Assembly: GCF_900113765.1 (NCBI RefSeq)
Contig: NZ_FOQO01000012.1
Location: forward strand, 62,001 to 126,000
DNA length: 64,000 nucleotides
Direction of reading: 5' to 3'
Source: Parapedobacter indicus
GTDB taxonomy: Bacteria > Bacteroidota > Bacteroidia > Sphingobacteriales > Sphingobacteriaceae
Part shown: piece by piece, positions 52,720 to 61,512 of the stretch
Numbering within the stretch: the first letter of the stretch is position 1
Layout: every line of letters starts with the position of its first letter
Notes under the pieces: generated by a model
Databases searched by the model: none
Seen by the model: only the letters and a program-made list of their open reading frames with translations
What the model was told of the DNA's origin: nothing
Position numbers and translations under genes: made by a program

Positions 52720-54387
52720 ATGAAGACCTTGGCACCATCGGATTATATCGTTTTCTTATGTTATTTTATCATTATCGCAGGCTATGGCCTTTGGATTTAC
52801 TACCGTAAGAAAACCAAGGAACTAAATACCAAGGACTATTTTCTGGCCGAGGGTTCGCTAACCTGGTGGGCTATCGGGGCATCGCTGATCGCCTCGAACA
52901 TTTCGGCAGAGCAGTTTATCGGCATGAGCGGCGACGGGTTCAAGCTGGGCCTGGCCATTGCAGCCTACGAGTGGCTGGCAGCGGCTACGCTGATTATTGT
53001 AGCGGTGTTTTTCATTCCGGTGTACCTGAAGAATAAGATTTACACCATGCCCCAGTTTCTTAACCAGCGCTATAATGGCACGGTAAGTACCATCATGGCG
53101 GTATTCTGGCTGTTGCTGTATGTTGTGGTTAATCTCACCTCCATTCTTTACCTGGGGGCATTGGCGGTTTCGGCCATTTCAGATATTAACTTCACGGTGT
53201 GCATGTATGGGCTTGCGATCTTTGCCATTTTCATCGCCTTGGGAGGCATGAAGGTGATTGGGTATACAGACGTAATCCAGGTGCTGGTGCTGATTCTCGG
53301 CGGACTGGCCACGACGTATCTGGCACTCAACATGGTGTCTGAGCATTTCGGAACAACAGGCGTACTTAATGGATTGGGATTGTTGCACGAAAAGGCGCCC
53401 TCGCACTTCGACATGATTTTTGATAAGACGCAGGAACATTACATTAGTTTGCCGGGGCTCTCCATCCTCATTGGCGGCATGTGGATCGTCAACCTCAACT
53501 ACTGGGGGTGCAATCAGTATATCACCCAACGAGCGCTGGGGGCTGACCTCAAAACCGCCCGGAACGGGATTCTCTTTGCGTCGTTCCTGAAAATGATGAT
53601 GCCCGTTATCGTGGTACTGCCGGGTATCGCCGCTTATGTATTGTATCAGGAAGGGTTCTTTCAGGCCGAGATGCTGGAGGGCGATGTAGTACGTCCGGAT
53701 AAAGCGTATCCGGTGCTGCTCAACCTACTTCCCGTGGGGCTGAAAGGATTGGCTTTTGCCGCATTGACGGCGGCGGTAGTGGCGTCGCTGGCTGGAAAGT
53801 CCAACAGTATTGCGACGATTTTTACGCTCGATATCTATAAGAAAATATTCAACAAAGAAGCCTCCGAGCGTCAGTTGGTCAATATCGGCAAAATCACCAT
53901 TGTGGTTACGATGATCCTGGCTGTCTTCATAGCACCGCATCTAGGCATTGAGAAAGGTGGGTTCCAGTATATTCAGGAATATACCGGATTCGTATCTCCC
54001 GGTATCTTTGCCATGTTTATTCTCGGGTTCTTCTGGAAGAAATCCACATCCAATGCGGCACTGTTTGCAACGGTTGGTGGTTTTGCCCTGTCGGTCCTGC
54101 TGAAGTTTCTGCCCGAGTGGACGGATTTATCCGGATTATATTCCATCGGATTTGCCGTGCCCAATGCGGCAGGCATCTACGAAATTCCCTTCATCGATCG
54201 CATGGGTATTGTGTTTCTGTTCTGTATCTTGGGGATGTACATCATCAGTGTCATCGAAAACAAACGCGGTGTAGTGCCCAACGGGCTCGAAGTGGACCGC
54301 GGCATGTTTAAGGTGCACCCCGGGTTCCTAGCAGGTACGATCATCATCGTTGGGTTGCTCGTAGCGATCTATGCGATTTTCTGGTAG
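52720..54387 (+). CDS. Sodium/solute symporter (SSS family, SglT-like)
   Basis: A 555-aa inner-membrane transporter with about 13-14 hydrophobic helices. It starts DYIVFLCYFIIIAGYGLWIYYRKKTKELNTKDYFLAEGSLTWWAIGASLIASNISAEQFIGMSGDGF (4-70), the first helices of sodium/sugar or sodium/myo-inositol symporters, and includes NLNYWGCNQYITQRALGA near 248-266 and AALTAAVVASLAGKSNSIATIFTLDIYKK near 347-375 with the Na2-site Ser region. The sugar substrate cannot be read from sequence. A palindromic operator-like site lies upstream. Confidence 0.92.
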   Translation: MKTLAPSDYIVFLCYFIIIAGYGLWIYYRKKTKELNTKDYFLAEGSLTWWAIGASLIASNISAEQFIGMSGDGFKLGLAIAAYEWLAAATLIIVAVFFIPVYLKNKIYTMPQFLNQRYNGTVSTIMAVFWLLLYVVVNLTSILYLGALAVSAISDINFTVCMYGLAIFAIFIALGGMKVIGYTDVIQVLVLILGGLATTYLALNMVSEHFGTTGVLNGLGLLHEKAPSHFDMIFDKTQEHYISLPGLSILIGGMWIVNLNYWGCNQYITQRALGADLKTARNGILFASFLKMMMPVIVVLPGIAAYVLYQEGFFQAEMLEGDVVRPDKAYPVLLNLLPVGLKGLAFAALTAAVVASLAGKSNSIATIFTLDIYKKIFNKEASERQLVNIGKITIVVTMILAVFIAPHLGIEKGGFQYIQEYTGFVSPGIFAMFILGFFWKKSTSNAALFATVGGFALSVLLKFLPEWTDLSGLYSIGFAVPNAAGIYEIPFIDRMGIVFLFCILGMYIISVIENKRGVVPNGLEVDRGMFKVHPGFLAGTIIIVGLLVAIYAIFW

Positions 54388-54407
54388 GAAGTAAATTTCG
54401 ATGTTTC

Positions 54408-54415
54408 TATCTTTG
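54408..54415 (+). promoter_or_regulatory. -7 box directly before trmD
   Basis: TATCTTTG ending 5 nt before the trmD ATG at 54421. The transcript should start at or beside the start codon. Confidence 0.6.
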
Positions 54416-54420
54416 CCCTC

Positions 54421-55098
54421 ATGCGGTTTGATATCATCACAGTACTGCCGGGCCTGTTAGAAAGTCCTTTTGCGCATTCCATTTTGCAGCGCGCCCAAAA
54501 AAAAGGAGTATGCGAAATTGTGGTACACAACTTGCGCGACTACGCCAATAACAAGCATAAAAGCGTAGACGATTATCCCTATGGCGGCGGAAGTGGCATG
54601 GTGATGCAGATCGAGCCGTTTGCGGCGTGCATCGAGCAGCTGCAGGAAGCCCGGAAATACGATGAAGTCATTTTCATGACCCCCGACGGTACTACACTCA
54701 ACCAAACAATTGCCAATAACCTTTCCACCAAGGGAAACCTCATGGTGCTCTGCGGACATTACAAAGGAATTGACCAGCGCATTCGCGATGTCTTTGTAAC
54801 GAGAGAGCTTTCAATAGGCGATTACGTATTGTCGGGTGGCGAATTGCCCGCTGCGGTGTTGGTTGATGCAGTGGTCCGGCTGGTTCCCGGCGTGCTGTCT
54901 GACGAGACATCTGCGCTGTCCGATTCGTTTCAGGGAGGCTTGCTGGACGCTCCGGTGTATACACGGCCGGCCGACTGGCGGGGAAACAAAGTGCCTGATG
55001 TGCTGCTGAGCGGCAACGAGGGTGCCATTCATGCATGGCGCGATGAACAGGCCCTTGCCCGTACCAAAGAACGTCGGCCGGATCTTCTTGACGAGTAA
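54421..55098 (+). CDS. trmD: tRNA (guanine-N1-)-methyltransferase
   Basis: TrmD methylates G37 of tRNAs reading CNN codons, preventing +1 frameshifts. The 225-aa protein starts [17 protein letters not shown] and has the trefoil-knot SAM site: [17 protein letters not shown] near 50-66, [14 protein letters not shown] near 82-95, [14 protein letters not shown] near 111-124 and [28 protein letters not shown] near 133-160. Unlike many bacteria it is not linked to rpsP, rimM or rplS here. Confidence 0.97.
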   Translation: MRFDIITVLPGLLESPFAHSILQRAQKKGVCEIVVHNLRDYANNKHKSVDDYPYGGGSGMVMQIEPFAACIEQLQEARKYDEVIFMTPDGTTLNQTIANNLSTKGNLMVLCGHYKGIDQRIRDVFVTRELSIGDYVLSGGELPAAVLVDAVVRLVPGVLSDETSALSDSFQGGLLDAPVYTRPADWRGNKVPDVLLSGNEGAIHAWRDEQALARTKERRPDLLDE

Positions 55099-55114
55099 AT
55101 AAAATAAGGTGGGG

Positions 55115-57577
55115 ATGCTCAGATCCGTTTTTACACTTGTTCTTTTTGTGGTTTCGCTGTCGGCCCATACGCAGTCTTACCAAGTGAGCGGACAGGTAAC
55201 GGACGAACAGGGGAATCCGGTGCCCTTTGCGAGTATCTATAAGCAGCAAACCGGGGTGGGTACCGCTGCTAACAGCGAGGGCGTGTTCAAGCTCCGGCTG
55301 CCAGCGGGCAATCATGCCCTGCTCATCCGGGCGGTTGGATACCGGCAAGCCGCCCGACAGGTGGTGTTGGATCGAGACACCACCATCTCCGTCACCCTGC
55401 ATGCCGAGGCGTATATGTTGGATGAAGTGGTGATCGGCCAGGGCGAGGATCCCGCTTATGCAATCATCCGTCAGGCCATCCGGTTGCGTAAACAACACCT
55501 GTATGAAGCCAGCCCCTACACCGCCCATGTGTACATCAAAGGGGTGCAGCGGTTGTTGCAGGCACCGGAGAAGTTTTTGGGCATCGATCTCAATGAAATC
55601 GGTCAGGAAATCGGGCTGGATTCCAACCGTACGGGCATCGTTTACCTCTCCGAATCCGAATCTCGCATCACGGTTAGCCCACCCGATGACTTTCGCGAAG
55701 AAATGATCAGTTCGAAGTTCTCGGGCAATAGCCGGGCTTTTAGCTTCAACCGCGCGGCAGACCTCAAACTTAACTTCTATGAAAACCATCAGCCCATCGT
55801 GGATGGGCTCAGTGCGCGACCCTTTGTATCACCGATAGCCGACAATGCATTAAGCTACTATCGCTACCGGCTCTTAGGTACAGCGGAGGAAAACGGATTG
55901 ACCATCCACAAGATCGAGGTTACTCCCCGCCGTAAGGCCGAGCCGCTTTATCGGGGGAATCTGTACATCATCGAAGACCAGTGGCGGATCTATGGACTCA
56001 ACCTGCAGCTTACCAAAGAGGCAGGTATCAATATTCTTGATACGCTGCATATCCGCCAAGAATACATTCCGCTCGAAGGGGGGCAATGGCAACCGTCGAG
56101 CATCCGCTTCGACTTTGCAGGCGGACTGCTCGGCTTCCGGGTGGGTGGTTATTTTGCGGCTGTATACAACGACTATGTGCTGAGCTCCGCGTTGGAAAAA
56201 GCGAAATTCAATGAAGTGCTGCGCATTGGAGAAGGTGTCAACAAGCGGGATTCCGTATATTGGGCCGAGCACCGTCCGCTGCCGCTTACCGAAGAAGAAC
56301 GGATAGATTATATCCGAAAGGATAGCCTGCAGCGGCGACGCGAGTCGAAAGCGTACCTGGATTCGGTGGACCGACGATCCAACCGGTTCAAGCCTCAAGG
56401 TTTTCTATTAGGAGGCTATACCTACCGCAACCGTGCGCGGCGCTGGCGGATTTCGACGGACGGGCTGGCCACGTCCGTGCTTTTCAACACCGTGGAAGGC
56501 CTTGCACTCAATTACGGTGCTCGGTATGTCAAGCGGGTGGATACCCTTCTTGACCGTGAGGTTACCGTGTATGGAAATGCGCGTTATGGTTTTGCGAACA
56601 AGCGATTCAACGGGTACCTGGGCACGGCATTTCCATTGGGAAAAAGTCTTTTCAATGTATCCGGCGGTAGCAACGTACAAGACCTAAACAATCGAGGCGC
56701 GCTGCCGCCGCTTTTCAACACGATCAGCACCGCCTTCGTTGGACGCAATTACCTGAAGTTGTACGAGCGTACGTTTGCAACGGTGAATTGGAGGTATACC
56801 CTGCCCGCCAATGTGCAGTTGACGGCATCGGCCACCTGGGAAAACCGTCGCTGGCTACCCAATAGCACGCGCTATACGTTTTGGGAGCGAAATGAGCCTC
56901 ACTTAACTTCGAACAACCCCTTTGCTCCCCACAACGATGTTCCCCTATTCGACGAAAACCAGTCGTTTAAACTAAGTGTCGGTGCGCTATATGATTTCGG
57001 TACCAAGTACGAAACCTATCCCCATCGCCGTGTATACCTTCCATCCAACTGGCCCACCTTGTCGGTAAATTATACAAAGGGAATCGCGGAGGTCTTCGGC
57101 GGAGATACGGACTATGATCTGGTGGCGGCGCGGCTGCACAAAACAGAAATCGGGTTGGGGATGTATGGCCGCGCCTCATTCGACATTCGCGGGGGTACAT
57201 TTTTGAATAGCAAGCGATTGTATTATACCGATTACCGGCACTTCAAGGGAACACAGCTGTTCGTGTCTGATCAGCAGCTCAGCACCTTTCTGCTATTGGA
57301 CTACTACCGATACAGTACCGCAGGAAGTTTTGTGGAGGCACACGGCGAATATAACCTATCTACCCTGCTCACTAGCAAAGTCCCGCTGCTCCGCCGGCTT
57401 AAGTTGCAGGAAATTATCGGTGTTCACTACCTGCATACATCTGAGATAGCACACTACGGAGAGGGCCATGTTGGACTTGAATGGCAGCGGCTGCGCGTGA
57501 TGTATGCGCGCTCATTCGGCGCTGAGGCGGATCTGCGTGCGAAAGATGCCATCCGGATCGGATTGAGGTTATTTTAG
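55115..57577 (+). CDS. DUF5686 family outer-membrane protein with CarboxypepD_reg-like domain
   Basis: An 820-aa protein starting at the ATG at 55115, with a signal peptide (MLRSVFTLVLFVVSLSAHTQ). The regulatory-like domain YQVSGQVTDEQGNPVPFASIYKQQTGVGTAANSEGVFKL spans residues ~22-100 and ends in YMLDEVVIGQ. The remaining ~700 residues match the DUF5686 pattern, with Tyr/Asn-rich alternating beta strands and a final IRIGLRLF, suggesting an outer-membrane barrel. It follows trmD by 16 bp. Function unknown. Confidence 0.85.
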   Translation: MLRSVFTLVLFVVSLSAHTQSYQVSGQVTDEQGNPVPFASIYKQQTGVGTAANSEGVFKLRLPAGNHALLIRAVGYRQAARQVVLDRDTTISVTLHAEAYMLDEVVIGQGEDPAYAIIRQAIRLRKQHLYEASPYTAHVYIKGVQRLLQAPEKFLGIDLNEIGQEIGLDSNRTGIVYLSESESRITVSPPDDFREEMISSKFSGNSRAFSFNRAADLKLNFYENHQPIVDGLSARPFVSPIADNALSYYRYRLLGTAEENGLTIHKIEVTPRRKAEPLYRGNLYIIEDQWRIYGLNLQLTKEAGINILDTLHIRQEYIPLEGGQWQPSSIRFDFAGGLLGFRVGGYFAAVYNDYVLSSALEKAKFNEVLRIGEGVNKRDSVYWAEHRPLPLTEEERIDYIRKDSLQRRRESKAYLDSVDRRSNRFKPQGFLLGGYTYRNRARRWRISTDGLATSVLFNTVEGLALNYGARYVKRVDTLLDREVTVYGNARYGFANKRFNGYLGTAFPLGKSLFNVSGGSNVQDLNNRGALPPLFNTISTAFVGRNYLKLYERTFATVNWRYTLPANVQLTASATWENRRWLPNSTRYTFWERNEPHLTSNNPFAPHNDVPLFDENQSFKLSVGALYDFGTKYETYPHRRVYLPSNWPTLSVNYTKGIAEVFGGDTDYDLVAARLHKTEIGLGMYGRASFDIRGGTFLNSKRLYYTDYRHFKGTQLFVSDQQLSTFLLLDYYRYSTAGSFVEAHGEYNLSTLLTSKVPLLRRLKLQEIIGVHYLHTSEIAHYGEGHVGLEWQRLRVMYARSFGAEADLRAKDAIRIGLRLF

Positions 57578-57579
57578 CC

Positions 57580-58002
57580 TCAAAAATTACTCAAAAAGTC
57601 CTCGAATAGCATCACTTTCCTAAATCCCTTTTTACGTAATCCGGTCGTTAAAACCCTGTCTCTCGTGAGTAAGACAAGATCAAGTTCCAATGCCAAAGAA
57701 ACATAACTGACATCTTTAATGTCAATATTGTGTGTAAGCTGGACGGCTTTTCGAAGAGCTTCCTTACTTACAATTAGATTAGGCAAAATAGTCAGATTAC
57801 TGTACACAAAAATAGCGAAGTTGCGAAACTCGATATCATTCAAGCGGCTTTTCTCAAAGATTAGAGGTTTGTACTTTTCAATTTCCTCTAACGAGAATTC
57901 GCTGGTATAAAACTCATATAGGGATAACAGAGGCCTGTATGCTGCTTTCCCGCTTATGAGCATACTGATGATGATATTGGCATCAATGACAAAGCGGGTC
58001 AT
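57580..58002 (-). CDS. PIN-domain toxin-like ribonuclease
   Basis: A 140-aa PIN-domain protein (FVIDANIIISMLISG). The acidic metal-binding residues are Asp7, a Glu in SLEEIEK (near 39-42), Asp97 in IDIKDVSYVSLALEL and Asp115 in LLTRDRVL. Such proteins are usually RNases of toxin-antitoxin modules. A 73-aa gene 15 bp upstream is the likely antitoxin. Its base composition looks more AT-rich than its neighbours, which would fit acquisition. Confidence 0.85.
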   Translation of the reverse strand: MTRFVIDANIIISMLISGKAAYRPLLSLYEFYTSEFSLEEIEKYKPLIFEKSRLNDIEFRNFAIFVYSNLTILPNLIVSKEALRKAVQLTHNIDIKDVSYVSLALELDLVLLTRDRVLTTGLRKKGFRKVMLFEDFLSNF

Positions 58003-58017
58003 TGGGTTAGGTTTTAA

Positions 58018-58239
58018 TTAAAGCTGATATTTGTGAGATTGTGATTTCCAAGCTTCCTCGCGAGCAATTTTCCATTGTTCGTCATTTTCCAAATCCACTT
58101 CCTTTAAATCCCTCAGCAATTCCTGAGATGACATTTTTAAAATCATCTGTACAAGGTGTTTGTTGATGTATTCTTCGATCCTGTGATATCCCAGAGCTCT
58201 TACGACCTGATCATCCAATTGTACTTTAAATTCTGTCAT
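58018..58239 (-). CDS. Probable antitoxin partner of the PIN protein
   Basis: A 73-aa protein (MTEFKVQLDDQVVRALGYHRIEEYINKHLVQMILK...), with an N-terminal beta strand and two helices resembling ribbon-helix-helix-like dimer domains, then an acidic C-terminal tail (KEVDLENDEQWKIAREEAW) that could wrap the toxin. Identification rests mainly on its position directly before the PIN gene and on size. The start at 58257 is a less likely alternative. Confidence 0.65.
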   Translation of the reverse strand: MTEFKVQLDDQVVRALGYHRIEEYINKHLVQMILKMSSQELLRDLKEVDLENDEQWKIAREEAWKSQSHKYQL

Positions 58240-58256
58240 AGCAATAAGCGTTAGCA

Positions 58257-58264
58257 CAAATTTA
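58257..58264 (-). promoter_or_regulatory. -7 box of the toxin-antitoxin pair
   Basis: TAAATTTG on the minus strand, 17 nt before the antitoxin ATG at 58239. No TTG at the usual distance. Confidence 0.5.
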
Positions 58265-58294
58265 CAAAAAGGATTTCAAAAATCTAGAAACCCG

Positions 58295-58927
58295 CTAATC
58301 CAGCGACGCGGTAATGAGTCTCAAAAATTCGTTGCGTGTACGTTCGTGGGCAAACTCTCCGGTAAAGGCCGATGTGGTCGTTACGGAATTCTGCTTTTGC
58401 ACACCACGCATACACATGCAAAGGTGTTTGCATTCGATCACTACCGCTACCCCGACGGGGTTCAATGTGTTTTGTATACAATCGCGTATTTCATTGGTAA
58501 GCCGCTCTTGTACCTGCAATCGACGGGCGAAGATGTCAATCACACGCGGTATTTTGCTGAGCCCCACGATATGCCCGTTGGGAATGTAGGCCACGTGTGC
58601 TTTCCCAAAAAAGGGCAGCATGTGGTGCTCGCACATCGAGTATACTTCGATGTCTTTTACGACGACCATCTGGCTGTACTCTTCTTCAAACATCGCGCCG
58701 CGCAAAATGGCGGCGGCGTCTAGGTCGTAACCATGCGTCAGGTATTGCAGCGCTTTGGCTACCCGCTCGGGCGTTTTCAGCAATCCCTGACGGGAAGGGT
58801 CCTCTCCCAATAACTCAAGGATCTCCGTATAATGGCTGGCAATCCGAGCTATCTTTTCGGGGTTGTAACGGTCTATTTTTACATATCCGTCAATCTCTTC
58901 TTCATTGAGTGGAAAGTTAGTTTCCAT
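58295..58927 (-). CDS. folE: GTP cyclohydrolase I
   Basis: FolE converts GTP to 7,8-dihydroneopterin triphosphate, first step of folate and, via QueD, of queuosine synthesis. About 210 aa; zinc ligands and active site lie in [32 protein letters not shown] (about 99-130), followed by [14 protein letters not shown] and [27 protein letters not shown] with the second zinc Cys. An ATG two codons upstream (58933) is also available. It lies about 20 bp after queD in the same direction. Confidence 0.96.
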   Translation of the reverse strand: METNFPLNEEEIDGYVKIDRYNPEKIARIASHYTEILELLGEDPSRQGLLKTPERVAKALQYLTHGYDLDAAAILRGAMFEEEYSQMVVVKDIEVYSMCEHHMLPFFGKAHVAYIPNGHIVGLSKIPRVIDIFARRLQVQERLTNEIRDCIQNTLNPVGVAVVIECKHLCMCMRGVQKQNSVTTTSAFTGEFAHERTRNEFLRLITASLD

Positions 58928-58951
58928 AATCATATCTATTTATAGCCGGCG

Positions 58952-59365
58952 TCAGTCGCCGAAATATTCCACAGAGTTGTTTTCAGTTTCAACCAGCCTG
59001 ACCGAGTGCAAGAACGCCTGGTGAGCTTCTACATGAGGTTTCAGTTGATGGAAGATTTCAATTGCCAATACTTCCGTGGAGGCCATCTTGCCTTGCATGA
59101 AATCCACATCCAGATTGACATTCCGGTGATCAAGTTTGTCAATCACATACGTGGTGATGATTTTTTTCAGTTCTTTCAAATCGATGACAAATCCCGTCTC
59201 CGGATTGACTTCTCCCTTTACGGTAACAAATAGTTCGTAATTGTGGCCATGCCAGTTGGGATTGGAACATTTACCGAAAACCGCCTCATTCTGTTCCAAC
59301 GTCCACCCTTCGCGGTATAGTTTATGCGCCGCGTTAAATCGTTCGCGCCGTGTAAGGTATATCAT
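58952..59365 (-). CDS. queD: 6-carboxytetrahydropterin / 6-pyruvoyltetrahydropterin synthase-like
   Basis: A 137-aa protein of the PTPS/QueD family, which acts on 7,8-dihydroneopterin triphosphate to make the queuosine precursor. Zinc ligands are the His of RERFNAAHKLYREGW and the HGH of KCSNPNWHGHNYELFVTV, with the catalytic Cys in GKCSNP. GFVIDLKELKKII and DHRNVNLD are also typical. The frame opens further upstream (to 59440), but that part contains the promoter box; MIYLTRRERFNAAH at 59365 is the family start. Operon with folE. Confidence 0.93.
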   Translation of the reverse strand: MIYLTRRERFNAAHKLYREGWTLEQNEAVFGKCSNPNWHGHNYELFVTVKGEVNPETGFVIDLKELKKIITTYVIDKLDHRNVNLDVDFMQGKMASTEVLAIEIFHQLKPHVEAHQAFLHSVRLVETENNSVEYFGD

Positions 59366-59371
59366 AGTGCG

Positions 59372-59379
59372 CAAAGATA
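59372..59379 (-). promoter_or_regulatory. -7 box directly before queD
   Basis: TATCTTTG on the minus strand, ending 6 nt before the queD ATG, so the queD-folE mRNA should have almost no leader. Confidence 0.6.
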
Positions 59380-59425
59380 CGTTAATTTGGTGATTTGCGA
59401 ATCCGCGGAGTTGCAAATTTGCGCT

Positions 59426-59502
59426 TGCCGCGGGATGCACGACGGAACTGTAACGCTCGCTTCGCTCACGCCACTAGGTTCCTTTCGTGCATTCCTGCGG
59501 CA
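59426..59502 (-). repeat. Palindromic dispersed element, copy C (3' side of the Rpn gene)
   Basis: On the minus strand it reads TGCCGCAGGAATGCACGAAA onward to CCGTCGTGCATCCCGCGGCA. The outer ends TGCCGC-GG / CC-GCGGCA and inner CACGA-GGAAC / GTTCCGTCGTG pair, so the 77-bp unit can fold into one long imperfect hairpin. Its 53-bp core differs from copy B at 3 positions by hand alignment. It starts 42 bp after the Rpn gene stop. Confidence 0.85.
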
Positions 59503-59544
59503 TTGGGATTGTCGTTTTTATTGTTGGGTTTCGTTTATTAAATA

Positions 59545-60474
59545 TTAAAGCCCTTCGACTACGTCTAGTGAGAGGTTGAATTTTTCGACGATCTGCTGGT
59601 TAGTCAGCACCCCCATCTCTTTGATGGACCGTGCTGTAGCGAGTTTCTCCGCTTCCGCCTGAGCTCGTTCCTTTTCAAGCAGCTTCGCCGTTTTGGCACG
59701 CTCTTGCTCCAGCGCTTTTTCCACGGCCCGTTCCTCAGCTAGGGACACCGCGTTGTCCCAGTCCCACTTAGCTTGTATGCTTGCATTGTATGCCATCAGT
59801 TCCTCCGTTGTTAAGTTGGCAATCTCCGCAATGTTGAATATCCGCCCGAACACCTTCTTCCTCATGAATGCCGGCAACTGGTCGGCTCCGTGCAGGTGCT
59901 TGAACAGCCAGAACCACTGGTCCATGTCCGTGCGGATTTCTTCATCCTTTTTAACAAAGTTAACCAACTCTGGGAATATATACTTCAATTTATGGTAAAA
60001 AACCTTTCCGGTATCCCGATCGGTCAGCTCTACACGGCGGATGTAGTGTTCCCGTTCGGCGGGATCCATGTGGAAATCGAGGATGCCGATGAAATAGACT
60101 TCCGGCAGCTCTGTGTCGCGGTAATCGTCGCCCTGTGCGTAGTGGTTGCTGATGATCCGTGAAGTACTGAATACCGTTCGGTCACGGAAATTGCGGTGAG
60201 CTACCCGCTGCATTTCGATCAGGAAGATTTCGCCGTTATCACCGATGCATTTCAGATCGAAGATGATACGCCGCTGTTCACTGTTGCCGCCCAGTTCTTC
60301 CGTGGGCAGGTACACAAGATGTCGGATGCGTTTTTCGCCGTCGAGTAGGTCATTGAGTAGTTCGATGAGGTTCCGTTTGTTGGATTCTCCCGAGAAGATC
60401 CGTTTGAAGGACCAATCGGTCAGAATGTCGATGTACCTCCCTCCCGGGAGCAGTTCAGGCAGTGGTCTTTCCAT
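59545..60474 (-). CDS. Rpn-family PD-(D/E)XK nuclease (PDDEXK_2)
   Basis: A 309-aa protein of the recombination-promoting nuclease / Transposase_31-like group. The N-terminus RYIDILTDWSFKRIFSGESNKRNLIELLNDLL is diagnostic. The nuclease core has Asp73 in IIFDLKCIG and Glu87-x-Gln89 in FLIEMQR, the D-ExQ variant seen in Rpn proteins. Residues ~245-290 form a charged coiled coil (ERAVEKALEQERAKTAKLLEKER), and the end (MGVLTNQQIVEKFNLSLDVV) resembles a small HTH. It is flanked by inverted copies of a palindromic repeat at 59426-59502 and 60607-60674. Confidence 0.88.
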   Translation of the reverse strand: MERPLPELLPGGRYIDILTDWSFKRIFSGESNKRNLIELLNDLLDGEKRIRHLVYLPTEELGGNSEQRRIIFDLKCIGDNGEIFLIEMQRVAHRNFRDRTVFSTSRIISNHYAQGDDYRDTELPEVYFIGILDFHMDPAEREHYIRRVELTDRDTGKVFYHKLKYIFPELVNFVKKDEEIRTDMDQWFWLFKHLHGADQLPAFMRKKVFGRIFNIAEIANLTTEELMAYNASIQAKWDWDNAVSLAEERAVEKALEQERAKTAKLLEKERAQAEAEKLATARSIKEMGVLTNQQIVEKFNLSLDVVEGL

Positions 60475-60498
60475 GGTATAGATTAGTTATGTTAAAGT

Positions 60499-60506
60499 CA
60501 AAGATA
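60499..60506 (-). promoter_or_regulatory. -7 box of the Rpn gene
   Basis: TATCTTTG on the minus strand, 24 nt before the ATG at 60474, lying inside the unit bounded by the two repeat copies. Confidence 0.5.
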
Positions 60507-60606
60507 AGTATAAAGCCCTATAAAGGCTAATTTATTTAGCTAAATGTCTGACGATTCTTGATGAAGCGCCGAAAACCGAGGCCGTATAATAGGGGAAAAT
60601 TATAGC

Positions 60607-60674
60607 TGCCGTTGCAAGGCACGAAAGGAACCTAGTGGCGTGAACGAAGTGAGCGTTGCAGTTCCGTCGTGCAT
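60607..60674 (+). repeat. Palindromic dispersed element, copy B (5' side of the Rpn gene)
   Basis: The core runs 60620-60672, beginning CACGAAAGGAACCTAGTGGC and ending GTTCCGTCGTGC. It is in the opposite orientation to copy C. The outer stem is weaker here (TGCCGTTGCAAGG on the left only). It ends 18 bp before the truA promoter box. Confidence 0.85.
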
Positions 60675-60691
60675 AACATCAGCATATTCTT

Positions 60692-60699
60692 TACCTTTG
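60692..60699 (+). promoter_or_regulatory. -7 box directly before truA
   Basis: TACCTTTG ending 5 nt before a GTG at 60705. It excludes the ATG at 60669, which lies upstream of the promoter and inside the repeat. Confidence 0.65.
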
Positions 60700-60704
60700 T
60701 CTCC

Positions 60705-61463
60705 GTGAAAAACACCAACAGGTATTTCATTGAGATCGCGTTTGATGGCCGTGCCTATCACGGCTGGCAGATTCAGCCGAACGCGCAGACGGTACAGCAA
60801 GTGCTCGACCAAGCATTGAGTACGCTCCACCGGCAACCCATCCATACGGTAGGCTGCGGCCGTACAGACACCGGTGTACACGCCACCCAGTTGTATGCCC
60901 ATTTTGATCTGGATCGTACGTTGGTTCCAGCAGATATTCCCAAACTCCTGTATCAAGTCAATGCATTGCTTCCCCTCGATATCGCTGCGAAAAGGCTCTT
61001 AGCCGTAGCGCCGGATGCCCATGCACGTTTTGATGCAACCAGGCGCTCCTACGAATACCATGTGCATTTCCAGAAAGACCCGTTTTTGCGGGGCCGGTCG
61101 TGGCTGCTACGCGATGTACCCGATGTAGCGGCCATGAATGCCGCGGCAGCGATCCTTTTGCAATACGAAGACTTTGCCTGCTTCAGCAAATCCCACACGC
61201 AGGTACACACCCATATTTGTCACATCACGCATGCCGAGTGGCTTTGGGCAAACGACAACCAGTTGGTATTTCATATCTCGGCAAACCGGTTCCTGCGCAA
61301 CATGGTGCGGGCCATCGTGGGGACCTTGGTAGAAATCGGACGGGGTGAACATGCTCCCGAACACATGCATACGGTTATACAAAGTAAGGACCGTTCGGCG
61401 GCAGGCGCTTCCGTGCCACCGGATGGATTATACCTCACGGAAGTAGCCTATCCGTACCTTTGA
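60705..61463 (+). CDS. truA: tRNA pseudouridine synthase A
   Basis: TruA makes pseudouridine at positions 38-40 of the tRNA anticodon stem-loop. The 252-aa product starts at a GTG (MKNTNRYFIEIAFDGRAYHGWQIQPN), which matches the family N-terminus and sits 5 nt after a TACCTTTG box. The catalytic Asp is in VGCGRTDTGVHATQLYAHFD near residues 45-64; DATRRSYEYHV and FLRNMVRAIVGTLVEIGRGE are also conserved. It lies between the repeat-flanked Rpn unit and the ABC exporter. Confidence 0.95.
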   Translation: MKNTNRYFIEIAFDGRAYHGWQIQPNAQTVQQVLDQALSTLHRQPIHTVGCGRTDTGVHATQLYAHFDLDRTLVPADIPKLLYQVNALLPLDIAAKRLLAVAPDAHARFDATRRSYEYHVHFQKDPFLRGRSWLLRDVPDVAAMNAAAAILLQYEDFACFSKSHTQVHTHICHITHAEWLWANDNQLVFHISANRFLRNMVRAIVGTLVEIGRGEHAPEHMHTVIQSKDRSAAGASVPPDGLYLTEVAYPYL

Positions 61464-61495
61464 GTTACAAGCATATACATGTCCACCAAATATCG

Positions 61496-61503
61496 TACTT
61501 TTG
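61496..61503 (+). promoter_or_regulatory. -7 box of the ABC exporter gene
   Basis: TACTTTTG, ending 9 nt before the ATG at 61513. It overlaps a TTG at 61501 that would otherwise open the same frame, so the ATG is the likely start. Confidence 0.55.
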
Positions 61504-61512
61504 CAGCAACCC

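Noticed and set aside
54740-55789. A 349-codon minus-strand frame over trmD and the DUF5686 gene
   Set aside because: It spans two well-supported genes and their junction in reverse; no family pattern or promoter.
59324-59548. Small frames translating as MHDGTVTLASLTPLGSFRAF and similar at 60600-60956
   Set aside because: They are translations of the palindromic repeat copies, which is why the peptides look alike; not genes.
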